64,000 nt of DNA from Panonychus citri (taxonomy: Eukaryota; Arthropoda; Arachnida; Trombidiformes; Tetranychidae), in NCBI RefSeq assembly GCF_014898815.1, contig NW_026515516.1, forward strand, positions 62,001 through 126,000, read 5' to 3'. Shown one piece after another: positions 36,589-49,550 of this stretch. The notes beneath the pieces were generated by a model that did no database searches, was not told the origin of the DNA, and saw only the letters and a program-made list of their open reading frames with translations. The stretch's first letter is position 1, and each line of letters opens with the position of its first letter. The translations under genes were made by a program, and so were the position numbers.

Positions 36589-37320
36589 TTTTATTTCTTT
36601 TCATTTTAATTACTCTTAATTTCCTTTGAAATCTTATTCTTTTAGGTCAATCAAAACCTTCATTTTCATTACTTTTTAATTTTCCTTAAATTTGGTAAAT
36701 TTAGTAAGAGAACTAAATTCCTTTCTTTTCTCTGTCTATTTTACTTACTTTTCAATTGTTTGAAAAGCCAAAGGTTCTTATTATCATTTAATTTGCTTTT
36801 TAATCTAATCAAAGGCTAAGTCTCGACTATAGTCGTCATCTTGGTTACTTATGATTAACTTTTATCTCTTTGTTTCTTATCATTAATATGATTTAACCCC
36901 ATTAATTATCTTCCCCTTTTCTTTGTAATCTTTGATTAATTCAATGACTTCCCCCTTTTTTGATTTTGTTTAAAAACTCTTGCTGTTCCCTCTAAAACGA
37001 GAGACCAATTCTAACTCTGGTTCTCGCAAGTTCTAAGGAACATTCAGTTTTCTTCTTTAATAAAAAGTTCTTATTCTGAAGTCTTCTTAATCTAATTGTG
37101 ATTGTTTGCAAAGTGATCATTTAATGATAGAAATAATTAGTGTAGGAATTAGTGACGGAACGTAAAAGTGGTTGTGATCCTTGATCGAATCTTTCCCGAT
37201 CTGAAAATTGTGGCAGATCGCATCTTCTGTCCTCGTTGTTAAGTTCATCTCTCTGAGATATTGAATTCTCAAATCTATTCCATTGTGGAATAATCTCCTC
37301 AACTCAATCTAAACCCCACA
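36524..37320 (+). repeat. 3' LTR (797 bp)
   Basis: Second copy of the LTR. Compared with 26141-26944 I count fourteen indels of 1-4 bases and no substitution. The stop of the long element frame (36586-36588) falls 65 bases inside it. The sequence just upstream, ccgtgggag, is the only candidate for a polypurine tract and is short. Confidence 0.95.
37059..37064 (+). promoter_or_regulatory. AATAAA polyadenylation signal in the 3' LTR
   Basis: AATAAA in the copy of the LTR where element transcripts would end. If the element sits inside the Rdl transcript, this same-strand signal could also end Rdl pre-mRNA early. Confidence 0.5.
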
Positions 37321-40300
37321 CTTTTCTTTGTCTTTATTTTCTTGACTCCATTGACTTGCCCTTTTACCTTGATTCGCTCCATCCTCATTCTATTATCTAC
37401 TTCTTGTGTTCTCCCATTATAAACAATTACTGTCAAAATTGGCTGATGAAAAAGCTTCAAGGTTCACCACTTATAATGGGTTATTTATATATAGAGATTT
37501 TCACTTGCCTACTTTTCTATTTGAGTGTTGAAATTTCATCATTTAGAACTTTTTTTCCTTCTCCAACTTTACGATTCCGTATCAACCATTTCTCAGATTC
37601 TCATAGAATCTAAAAAATTTCCTCTCAATTTTCACCTGGTTTCACGAAAACAATCAATAAAATAATTCTAACAACTTGATAACATCATTACCATTATCAA
37701 CTAGAATAATCTAAGTCACCGAATTTCCACCACAACCACACCCTATCTCTCTCTCTCTCTCACTCATACCTCCTCTGTTTATATTTTCATTAACAGTAAA
37801 AATTAAGACTATTCCAACATCTAAACATTTTAATTGAATAATTATAGTTATCAATCTTCAGGGTAATCCAATAATTTGATTGCAAATTTTTTTCTATTTT
37901 CAATCATTAAAATTACTCACAACTTGTACATTGATACATGAGAAGATTGTTTGAGTAAATGGAAACTGATGAAATTTGGAGACAAATTATGTTATCTGAT
38001 TAATATTTAGGTGATTTTATGAAAAAATATTATTGGAAACTATTAATAACTTTACCTGTGCGATGAACATAATGATAATATTATGATTACCGCTCACTTA
38101 CTACACTTTGATGGTAGCGTGATTTTGTTGATCCTTGCAAATATTATCATCATTATCAACTCTCCCAGATTCAAGCCAATATAAAGAAATCTGATGAAAT
38201 AGGAAGAAGTAAAATGTTTGCATGGCATTTAAGGGAGAGTGAAATGTAGTGAATATCATTAGAATTGAGGTTAACTTTTATTCATATACATTGATAGAAA
38301 CTTGAATGTGAATTGTATTAATTGTGGATTCGTGTTGATTCACAATTTACCTTCAAGTGTTCAACTGTATTACCTGGAAACTGTTCATCATTATTAGTTG
38401 CATTATTGTTATTATCATTATCATGAAATGCTCAGGGATAGATATATAAAAGAAAAAGTATTAAAAAAAATCTTACCAAGATAAACATCCATCTAATCAC
38501 AGGTACTCACACAAATAGTAGGAAGAAAAGCAAAATTGAGACAGAAAATAATAAATTGTAACAATTATATTATAATAAACACCATTCTGACACGAAGAGT
38601 TAATTAGCAATAGCAAATTTTATTAATTAGACTGTAACCTAACTAAGTGACTACTTTTACTATTGCGATTCATTTGATATTCAATTGCAAGAAAACTAAG
38701 TTATATGTTGTTTAGCCTTTTTCTCACTATTTTGCTGATTCTCTTGTCTCTTTCTTTTTTTGGCTAACATTCTCAGAACTTTTCTTACATATAATCTACA
38801 TGATGAATAAAGTTCTGGGTGTAAAGTTTCTCATTAAATTCATGAGAGTATAAGATGTTAGTTGAAATTTTTGTTCCTTTTTCCTCTTTTGTCTTTTCTC
38901 CCAACAATAAACAATTGAGAATCTTTTTTGTTTGTTTGCAACTTTCAATTCATTGTTATCTTTATAACTCATTATTATCTACATAGTTTTTTTTACATGA
39001 TGGTTGAAATTCAATCATCATCCTCATGGTATTAAGTTTGCCTCCTGTTCATTGTGTTGATGCTTTATCATCAATAACTTATCCAATCCTCATCTCATTC
39101 AGAATCTTTTTTTCTCCCCCTTGTTTTCAATTCTTGTTTTCACCTTATTCAGCATACAAACTCATGATATCAGCAGGGCTTTTTCCCTTCATGTATTCAC
39201 TTTTCATGATAATTTCAACACATTCTTTTGTTTCTAGATATTTAACCTCATCCAATCTTTTCGTATCCTTATTCATCTTTCATCTTTCTAACTCTCTTTG
39301 CATACACATGCTAATTCACATACATGATTCTTACTCATATCAGAACTTTCTTCTTCCTTTACTAACATTAATTCTTGGTGAGAGAAGAGAAAAAAGAAAA
39401 TGAAACAAAAAGAGACAAGAAAAGAAGAATTTTGAACATGACGAAGAAAGAACAAAAAAAAAGTTCTTAGTTAAATGTTTCTTTATAACCACTTCTTTCC
39501 TGCTCTCTCAACATTAACATCTCATTCTCTCATTAGCATCACACCAAGTACCTTTTCATTCAATGTCAAAATATTCACAAGTTTAGTGTTGACAAACACT
39601 GAGAAAATCGTAAAATTATGTAACAAAGAAAAGAGAAACAAATTCCCGCCGCCTCAATTTGCTTTGAACAAAAAAAAAACTTTTCTTCTCACTGATCACT
39701 CAATCTCCTCCTTCTCTCCCTCACCAACCATTCCCATTGTATTTAACTATGAATCGTAATAATAATCAGATGATAATAATAATGATAGTAGTTGTAATAA
39801 TAATAATGGTACAATTGCCATGAAAATTGCATGAAATTGCATTTCCATTTGATTCATTCACTTACAAAAATGAGCAACATGATGATACAAATCAGTAAGA
39901 GCAAAAAAAGTGGTTAGTTAATCATTTTGTTTCGCCTTGTATATTATACATATCGTTGAATCTTGTTATTCACTGAATAGACAGTCACACATACAAAACA
40001 AAACTAAACCCAAGCTACTCCAATTGACTTTAAATTGGTTTTACTTTTATATTTATTTCCAACTCCCTCTCTCTCTCTCTCTCTCTCTTTCTCATCCTTC
40101 CACCTCCAACTCTTTGAATATTTATCAGCCTCCATTTACTTTGCTCTAGTAATTTCGTATTCATTTTAACACCGAAACACGCACATACAAAATGAATAAT
40201 CATTCACCCACCACAACCTCAACCACTTTCAGTAATCCATTGACTATACTTTTATCCTGATTTTACTTTCCACCAACGACATGAACAATACAAAAAAAAT

Positions 40301-42548
40301 CAATTGAGATGAAAACTAAATTGATAAACGTTTATCTTAGCTCATTTTTTTTTTCATCTCTGAATCTGTGAGACCTGGAAGAGTTCAGTGAACATGAGGA
40401 ATATACATACTTAGTACATTATTAATATTTTATTGTAACGAAACAATTTATTTAATCATCTTCATCCTTATCCATTTTTCCACTTTAAGGTCACTTTGAA
40501 AATCTAATTTCCATATTGTAACTCAATAAGCTTATCTTAAACTAATGCTCTCATTCAAATATAATCAACTTACCTACTTACCTTTCAGAGTTTTCCTTTC
40601 TCTCTCTCACTCACTCTCTCCCTTAGTGTTAAGAAATTTCATCAATACATCATCATTTACCTTTTCAGTTGTTTATCATCAATTGTATCACCCAAAGAAT
40701 CCAATATCACTTAATCAAATTCAATTATTATTGCAAATTTGCTGATAATCATCAATAGAGCATAAGAAACATATACACCTTAGCAAATGAAATTACCTGT
40801 GCTCATAAATTTGATTTACCAAGTATTAGTAATCGTTATTACTTTACTTTATCTCTTAATCCATAGTCTAAATATAAAAATTGATTAGCTTATAATCCTG
40901 AATGTTAATGAAATGAAAAATTTAATATCCTTCAATTAAATGGATTAATTTTCAATCTTAATACACTTTACCTTTCATTTGATTTAACCTTAAATCATTG
41001 GAGCAATAAACGAATGATGAAAAAATTTTCAAATCAAAAATTGATTTTATATTCATGATAAAATAACAAACGATGATGATAGTTCTGGTGTCAGCAGAAT
41101 AGATTCAGTTGAACTTGTAAACAAATATCATAATGTAATACCTAAACCAACCTTTTGATATATATTAACTTTTCCATGTAATTTTATATGTGAGTTCACA
41201 TCTTGAATCTCTCTCCCTATTTCCCCGCATACATGATAAAACTTGTGTTGACTTATATTCATATTTATCTTTATCATGATTGTAATTCCAAGAATCTCTG
41301 AATTGATTATGAATCAAGACAGCAACCTGAACTTGTGCACGATGAAATATTTAATTCCCTGTAGGTTGATATGCCTTTTTTTAAGCTCGGTGCATTTACC
41401 CTGAGCACAAGCTAAACTCAAACTGATTTGATGATGAACACAAAAGAGAGAGAGAGAGAGGGAGAGGAAAAATGATCTCACTACAAAAATGATGAACAAA
41501 AAAAACAACATGATTATGGTAGCTCACTATTTTATGATGATGAAGATGAAGATAAACTTTTTTTTCATATTATTGTTATTATATTCAACCTTGTTACTTA
41601 TCATGATTCAAGTCATCATTCTGAACTTTTTGCTTGTATTTCTTTAGCTTTTACTCAGCATCTTACCGACTGGTTGAGAATTGACAATAATACAAACAGT
41701 TTTGTTGCTCCTAAGAACCAAAATAAAACGTTGTTGTTCATCATTCCTCCATGAAACTCATGATGAAAAGATGACGAGAGAGAAGAGAAAGATGATAGAA
41801 CATAGCGTTGAAGATGAGTATACATAAGAAAAATACTCATGGGAACTGTTGGATTTCTATTTTTTTTTCTCCTTCTCTTTTAACTCAATTTTTATCATGA
41901 TTAAACATGGAAGAGAGAATGAAATAAAATGCAGAATTGAGTCAAAATGTTTCATGTTACTCTGAATCATGATCACACACACACAATAATACAGAGATGG
42001 AAAGTGATGATCTTCATTATGATATGAATGACAATGGAAATGATAAGATTAATTCAGAAGGATAAATTCAATGTAAAATATTAATAGTTTTTGTTTTTTA
42101 TTCCTCTTTTTTTTCATTTCATTTTTACATCTCTTCCACCCACCACACCCTCTTTTTCATGAGCTACCTTTTGAATTTAGAATTTGCATCTTTTTCCTTT
42201 TCATCATCATCATCATCTTCTTCTACCTCTTCACTTTGATACCAAGCTATTTCTCTAGATTTTATTCTGGAGGAAAAACATTTTTCTCCTTAATTGAATC
42301 GCTATACATTTATAATGAATATCATTTAACTGGAAATCTTCATCTCTCATCTACTTTAATCATCATCTTTATCTGAAATCTCATTTTTCAATCTAAATTT
42401 GTCAATATAAAAAAAGCTATTTTTCACTTTTCATCTCAATTTTAAACTTCACCTCATTCACACAAAATGAATTGAATTTCATCCTCATGGGAGATTTCAA
42501 ATCTAATGGGGTGGCCAGGTAATAATAGTGGTTGATATCTGTATCTGT

Positions 42549-42568
42549 ATGTGTGTGTGTGTGTGTGT
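42549..42568. repeat. (TG)n microsatellite
   Basis: About ten TG units in gene-free sequence. Confidence 0.9.
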
Positions 42569-45500
42569 CACTTGAAGAGATGATGGTTATGATAAACTCA
42601 ACTGTATATTGATATATTGATGATGAAAGAAAAAAATATATACGAGAGAGAAATTAATTCTGATTACCATGAATTTAATCATGAATTTGCATTCTCTCAC
42701 CTTTCAATATATGATAACATATTTCTGTAACTACTATCAATAAAAAATACATTATATCGGTAAAGCTGTTACGTTGGGTAGGTTATTTTTCACTCCCAGG
42801 ATGGTTTTGTATGGGAGTTGGAGAGAGAGAAAGAGGGAGAGAGAGGGAGAGAGAAAAAGTGAAAAAAAAAGATTCTACTGTAAACAAATGAACACAATTC
42901 ATTTTCTTTTGGAGAAAATTGAAATTCGAGAGAAAACATTATTCTATTCTCATTATAATGAGCAAGATTTTTCTCTCGTTCTCATTGTTGCTGTTACCTG
43001 TTTCTTTGTCGATGTTTATTGTGTGTTAGACACAGGAAATAAAGAATAGTTCTAATTCATTCACCTTATATATTCTAGTATATGTACAGAACTCAACCTG
43101 ATAAATCGTTAATATTGTTCATCTTAACTGTAGCATCTTAGATTTTCAATATTACCCTGATTATCATGCTTTTCATTTCTATCTATCGCTTTTTTTATTG
43201 TTCCCTGTTGACGCAGAATCACCAGTCTATTGAGTTTCTCTTCTTTCAGAACTTTTCGAACTTGCATTTTTTCATACATTTTTCCCTTCTCTCTTGTATC
43301 CTCGTCTCATACTATTATCTTTATCATCATCTTCTTCTCCTTACTCTTGATTATTCAAACATAAAAAGCCTTATTATTGATTGATTAATGGGTTTAATGG
43401 AAAAAAAGAAGAATTTTATTTCCCTCTTCCCCTATTTCTCTCTCTCTCTCTCTCACACATGCATACAGTGTTTTCGTCTCTTTATGAAGATTCCATGAAC
43501 CTGAGATTTTATTATCATAATTTACCTTTCAAACCCTTTGTTTATGAATCATGGCTCTTTCATCATTCTTGCTCATAATGATGATTAGTATATGAACCAG
43601 AATTCATTGAGGTATTCAAACGACCTGTAGCTTGAAATAGTTTCCCCCTGTTGTTCAAGATACAGTTTACCCTTCATACTTGACTTTGGTATTGTTTTTG
43701 TTTCCTTTATTAACTTTCCAGAAAATTTCAAGTGCTGACGAACTGAAATTCATTATGAATTTCATTACTTTCAAAGTAATTGATTTAAAAGGTAATAAGA
43801 AGACAGGTAACAAAGTAAAAATACATTTTCTAGTTGATGTTGTCTCATTTTACTTTTCTTAGCTACAAACAAAATTATTTTGATTATATTATTTGGAAGT
43901 TGTTAGTTACATTGTAAGTTATGAAAACAGAATAAAAAATTGAATATTAATATGTAGACCTGAGGCTATTTTCCAAGTATTTTCCCTGAAATTTTCTCAA
44001 TTGATCTAATCCCAAAGTTCATGTTCTGAAAAAACTGTAATTTGAATATATTGAAGCAATTTTGTTGTTCCCTGGTAATTATTTCTATCTAATCAAATTC
44101 TATCTCGAGTTTCATTCTTAAATTCATGTTATCAATTTTTTTTATATCAACATTGATATCAATCAATTTAATAGTAACAATTGTAAGTAATCATCTTATT
44201 TACTCATTGTGATTGATCATTAGCAAGATTATCATCATTTAGTTGATTAATTTTTCTCTCCCCCTCTCAAATAATATTTACATTGTATCATGATAACTGA
44301 TAATAACTTGACTGAATTGATTATTGAATAGATTTTCTTGGTGAAATTGATCTCATGGTGAATTGAAATGTTAATCGTAATAATGGAAAAATAAATTTCT
44401 CAGAAATGAAGGAAAAGAAAAATGTTTGTCATTTTTGAAGGCGGAAATAGGAAGGAAAAAGGGAAAATGATCATCATCAAAGTTGAGACGATGAAGAAAA
44501 GGATAAGAAGATGAAGATGATGATGATGAAGAGGAAGAAAAAAAGTTCTAATCCTTTATTATTCATTAAACAGGGGAAATGATCGAGGATACCCTGTGAT
44601 TTTGGAAAACATTTTCATCCTTTACTCAGATTACATTTGAAACTCATATGTCAGTCAATATCAATTATCTTTGTAATCATCTCCATCCTTTTTATGTAGC
44701 CTCATCTTCACCAGTAAAGAGTAACTTTAATTTAAACAGTAAACCCAACAACCCAGTGGACCTTCAAACTAGCCTAAATTATAAATTAAATACATTGACC
44801 TGATTAAATTAATAGTTAATCAGTTTGGTGATAATCTCAATCTGAATGATGAAGAGCCTTCTTGAAATGATAATGAGCCAAAAAAAACATGACAACAATA
44901 ACATCTCAAAGTTAACAATTATCATTAACATGATCACCCTGTTACTATAAATAGATAAATAACAAATAAACATTAGATAATATTCAAGTATTAATTCAAT
45001 ATCATAGTATTAACATGTAAGTCTTCAAGTTTAATTTCAATTCTGTTGATTAATATTATCATTAACATTATCCATTAGTTTTGAAATGAAAATAGCAATT
45101 TATTGACTCTAAATAGTTAATCCTGATAACATGTAATCCGTAAAAATTTGGGTTAGTTGATATTTTGTTTCAAATATTAAAGACAAGATGATAAATAAAT
45201 GAAAATCTATCAGAATTGACAGAATCGATAAAGTGAGAGACCAAAGTAAGGTAAAGGTAAGAAATGAAATTCAGTAGAGTTTCATTTTCAATTTTCTTAC
45301 CTGTTTGAATAATGAATGGGAAACTTTTCCAATTGCAATCAAGTTAATTGATTATCTTGATAAAAATGAATCATCAGTTATTTTTGACCTTCTCATTTCC
45401 CATGTTGTATCAAGTAAATAAAGTGTAAAGTTGGAAAATCACTTTTCATCCTTTTCCAACATCAATGAATTATGATGGAGATAAAATTTGGCGCTCTTTT

Positions 45501-46633
45501 CCCTTTCTCATCTTAAATTTAATCTCTAAATTCTTGATACTGATAATTTCTTGATAGATTACATGTTGTTCACTTTAATAATATCATTTCTTTTGCTTGG
45601 CTATTACCTAATCAGTCATTTCTTTTATTATCTTCACCATTATGATAATGAAAATATGATGCGTTTGCTTATCAATAATATCTTGATATTCATCTTGCCA
45701 CTTATCATACTTATCATGAAATTAGATTCACAAGATTATTTTCTCTTCCTGATTAATTCCAGCTATTATTATTACTAATCAAATGAATAAATTGAATGAT
45801 GGTGGTGATGATATTGATGGAGAAGACGATGCAAGGGGAAAAGAAGGAAAAACGTTTCAGATTTTCATCATCAATGAATTGATATCCATCAGTTTCAACC
45901 ACTGTTTGCTATCACCATCACCATCGCCATCATCATCATCATCATCATGATTATTATTATTTTTGCTTTTACCATGAAAGGATAAAAAAGCCAAGTGAAG
46001 CAATTGAATAAATATTATCCAAAAAAGATGCGGAGGAAACAGTTTTATCCATACGCTTGCGCTATAACCTGAACATCCAGAACTTTTTTTTTCTTCCAAG
46101 AAGAAAAATTTTCTCACTATTTTTCCCTGTTCTTCCCCATCATCATCCTCATGATAATATCAGGAGCAAATAAACTTATTATACAAAAATACAATTTAAT
46201 GTAATTTATCTTGAAAGAAAAAGCTAATGTCAAATAATGATGATGATGGTGATGATAACTGATAATTCATCAATCGAAAAACCTTGTTTAGCTAATTTTC
46301 ATCGTCATTTGGATGATGTGGATACTTGATGATGATCATTATTTTATTGTTCTTGTCATTTATAATACCCAATGAAAACAACTAACTGTAAACTCTTGAA
46401 CAACCAGATGATGATTAGGGTTATCATGGTTTTAATATTATTGTTATTGAGTATTATCATCATCGATATTTATATGAAATAATTGAAATAATCTGCCATT
46501 AATGTTGACAGAAGTGAAACAAAAACTCAGCATGATGATGATAAAGAAAAAAAGTAAATTCTTCAACGGATAATTCAGATGATCATTCATTTACTTGATG
46601 TAATGTTGATAATGATCATGTTTGGTTATCATG

Positions 46634-46641
<8 letters not shown>

Positions 46642-46678
<37 letters not shown>
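46642..46678. repeat. (AG)n microsatellite
   Basis: About 37 bases of perfect AG, preceded by an interrupted GA block. Confidence 0.95.
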
Positions 46679-46681
<3 letters not shown>

Positions 46682-48189
46682 TTTTTCTTTATCATCATTA
46701 TCGTGAATCCTGTTGATTAGAGGTAATATTTATTCGTGAATTACTGATGTGGGATAGAAAAGAGTAGAATAAAATTTAACCAGAATAGTTTCAAGATGGA
46801 GGAACAAGTTGCTGATAAAGTTGATTTGATGGAATCAATTCCAAAGGGATTTCTCAATTAATTGGTATATGGACAATGTTTACCATGAGAATGTTGTTGA
46901 TGATGAAGTTTAATGTGCATTCTCAAAACTCATCATAATGAGAATCATCATCATTTGTCTTTGACAGTCTATTCATTGTATCAACATCATCAGAACTTTC
47001 ATCATCATCATCATCATGAGAATCTCAATTAACAGTCAACATGTTTTGTTGAAGAGCTTGGGAAGTAAAGCAAATACAATGCTGATCATTTTCTCGTAGA
47101 TTTAATAATTAAACCAGTTTTACGATTTTTCGTAGTTACGTTCATTTTGTTTATTGCAATTAAGTTAACGTTGATAATTATCATGATAATATAACAATCA
47201 ATTATTACCCATTATATGGATATAATTTTATTAATGAGATTCAAATGAAACTCTGGTACAAACAGACTGAGGGAGAGCAAAAAACAACAGAAACTAAATC
47301 AATGAAACTGCAATGAAAGAGCAGCTCAACGATTTGTAGCAACATTTAAATTGTATATTAATATGGTTGGAAAATTTTTCCTCCCTGATTATTATTATAA
47401 TTATTATCATTCATTTATATTATCTCATGATAACATTGTTACTATCATGGAGGAGAAAAAAAATTTGACTCCATTATTGAGATAATAAATTCTTGTGCCT
47501 TCTTATCCAGTCTCTCTCTCTCTTTCCCCCTGTTTCTCTCTCATCTCATCTCATTCACCAACTCCCATGATATTGATTATGTAATTGGAAAGTCTCAGCA
47601 TTCTCAGTGTATATTCTGAGCATTTGCGATTTTTTTGCTCCTCAACATTTTTATTCAATCGAAATGTTCATGACGATGATCATCATCATGATTATCGTAC
47701 TCTCCTTGAATATGAATAATTAATGCATTGGTTATTCCCAGAGAATATTTTTTTACTCCCTCTTTGCTTTTTCTGTTCCCAGTTATTACTGAATAAAATT
47801 TCAAGTTTTCTTGTTGTTGTTTGTTGATTATCTCGATTACCATGATTGTTTGCATCATCATTTGACCTGGAAGATTGATTAATAATTAATATCTCTCTGT
47901 GAGGATTCATTGGAACGTGAAAAATTGTGTATATAACTTTTTTTTTGTCATCTCAATGGAAGTCAAAATTTCCATATATTTAATTGTTCATTTATTGTTA
48001 TCCACGAAAAGAGTAGGTTTTTTATTACGTCTACGAAATTGAACTAATCAATTATCGTCATCAGTGATTAGTTTTACTCTTTTTTCACCATATTCAATTG
48101 CTCTGATTGATTATTTATATATTTCGCTTAATGATATCAACCTTTCCATGTATTGGTGCAAATTCTGATGAGCTGAACATTCTGTTGGT

Positions 48190-48214
48190 TTTGTTGTTGT
48201 TGTTGTTGTTGTTG
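48190..48214. repeat. (TTG)n microsatellite
   Basis: About eight TTG units; a rarer trinucleotide here than ATC/GAT. Confidence 0.9.
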
Positions 48215-48458
48215 ATAATTCTGAAAGGTGAAGTTAAGTTTGATTGATTTGCTCTAATGTGATAATATTTTTTTTCCAGGTGAATCAACATCATCAATAT
48301 TATCAACATTTCTTGTTTATTTGTATTTCCTTTTTGTTTCATATTGGTTTTTTTCATTCTAGTTTTTTTTTCTTACTCATTTCTTATCATGAAGATGATT
48401 ACATATAACATGAGATATTGAAAGATGCTACTCATTTGTTACTAATATAAACACATAA

Positions 48459-48465
<7 letters not shown>

Positions 48466-48507
<42 letters not shown>

Positions 48508-48515
48508 GAGAGAGA
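48466..48515. repeat. (GA)n microsatellite with one interruption
   Basis: A 39-base perfect GA run to 48504, one T, then a further short GA run. Confidence 0.95.
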
Positions 48516-49057
48516 TACAACAACTCATACAAAAAGGTTTAGGTTTTTGATAAGAGATTAAGGAAGTGAAATGACGATCATTTCAGTTAAGCCTCATTCT
48601 CATGAGATGCTCATACCTTTAATGTCTTAAGAAGATAATGATTAAGCTTTATCATACTAATCATCGTTTTCATCCTCATCTTTAATGTTACAACTCATCT
48701 CTTTTTTTTTCAAATAAAGGGAAAGAGGAAGGAAAAGGGAAAACGGGCGATTTTGATGATGATACTGATGATAAGCTCGAAAACCTTTGTACCAAAGGAT
48801 TGATAAGTTAGGTAATGATGAGTAAAAATTTTTATGTGATATTTTGTTTTCTTGCTCCTTCATTTTGTTCATCACAATCCAAACAGGAAGAGAGAAAGAG
48901 AGAAAGAAAGAAGGAGAAATTCATCACAATAGCTTTTATCGGCCACTCCTTTTCCTCCTGGTAAATGCTGATGATGAGTTGGTTACCTGACTTGGATTTT
49001 CATTATATCCATGGGAATCCTTTTGGTTGCTCACCTTAATATTAAGAGAGTTTCTTT

Positions 49058-49082
49058 AATAATAATAATAATAATAATAATA
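49058..49082. repeat. (AAT)n microsatellite
   Basis: About eight perfect AAT units. Confidence 0.9.
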
Positions 49083-49487
49083 TGAAAAAAAACAATTATA
49101 ATATCTTTATTTACCTCATCTTACCTTTCCTAACTTTTGATGAAGATGCTCATCATCAGCTTACTCGAAAGGTATGATTTTCAATTATTTGATTTATGTT
49201 ATGATGAATAAGAAGATAATTACATAATTGCATGTTCTCATCGTTATTACTACTCATCATCACAACTATTAAACAGCCAACGCCCTTGTCATTTAAGTTT
49301 ACCTGTTAATTAACTTGTTTTAGTGTTATTATTTAATAACAATCGATTATCATTAATATCAGTATTTTATTATTATCTTTAACGTTTGTCCAGCTACTGG
49401 TCAATCCAGAAGCCTAACATTATTGTGCATCCGAATTCATTTATATAAATGTCAACTGTTTTTATTGCATTCACTTTGGTTACTGGT

Positions 49488-49490
<3 letters not shown>

Positions 49491-49547
<57 letters not shown>
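49491..49547. repeat. (TC)28 microsatellite, longest in the window
   Basis: About 57 bases of perfect TC. The length is likely variable between individuals and error-prone in assembly. Confidence 0.95.

Positions 49548-49550
<3 letters not shown>

Larger units (their letters stand above)
26141..37320 (+). mobile_element. full-length Ty3/gypsy LTR retrotransposon with an extra 3' coding region
   Basis: The element has TG...CA LTRs at 26141-26944 and 36524-37320, flanked by the 4-bp duplication CTTT (26137-26140 and 37321-37324). Inside are a TGG-type primer binding site at 26948, gag with a zinc knuckle, protease, reverse transcriptase, RNase H and integrase in the Ty3/gypsy order, then an extra region of over 1000 codons. 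Coding is interrupted by frame changes near 27990-28095, 29855, 30665 and 30725. The LTRs differ only by small indels, so the insertion looks recent and some or all frame changes may be assembly errors. The element lies downstream of Rdl exon 5 in the same orientation. Confidence 0.93.
37321..49490. other. 12-kb stretch without recognised genes
   Basis: I recognise no coding exon, RNA gene or transposon here on either strand. Open frames are short and dominated by Phe/Leu/Ser or Lys/Glu from T- or A-rich DNA. The stretch holds CT runs (37743-37762, 40070-40089, 43438-43455), a GT run, GA runs, (TTG)n and (AAT)n tracts, and several copies of CAGAACTTT and CATGATAA. It may belong to an Rdl intron. 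Confidence 0.55.

Noticed and set aside
39026..39403. 125-codon frame on +
   Set aside because: Hydrophobic, Phe/Ser/Leu-rich with no domain pattern; does not match the RDL M4 helix for which I searched.
46796..46861. Small frame starting MEEQVADKVDLM
   Set aside because: Only 21 codons, no splice or initiation support; likely chance.
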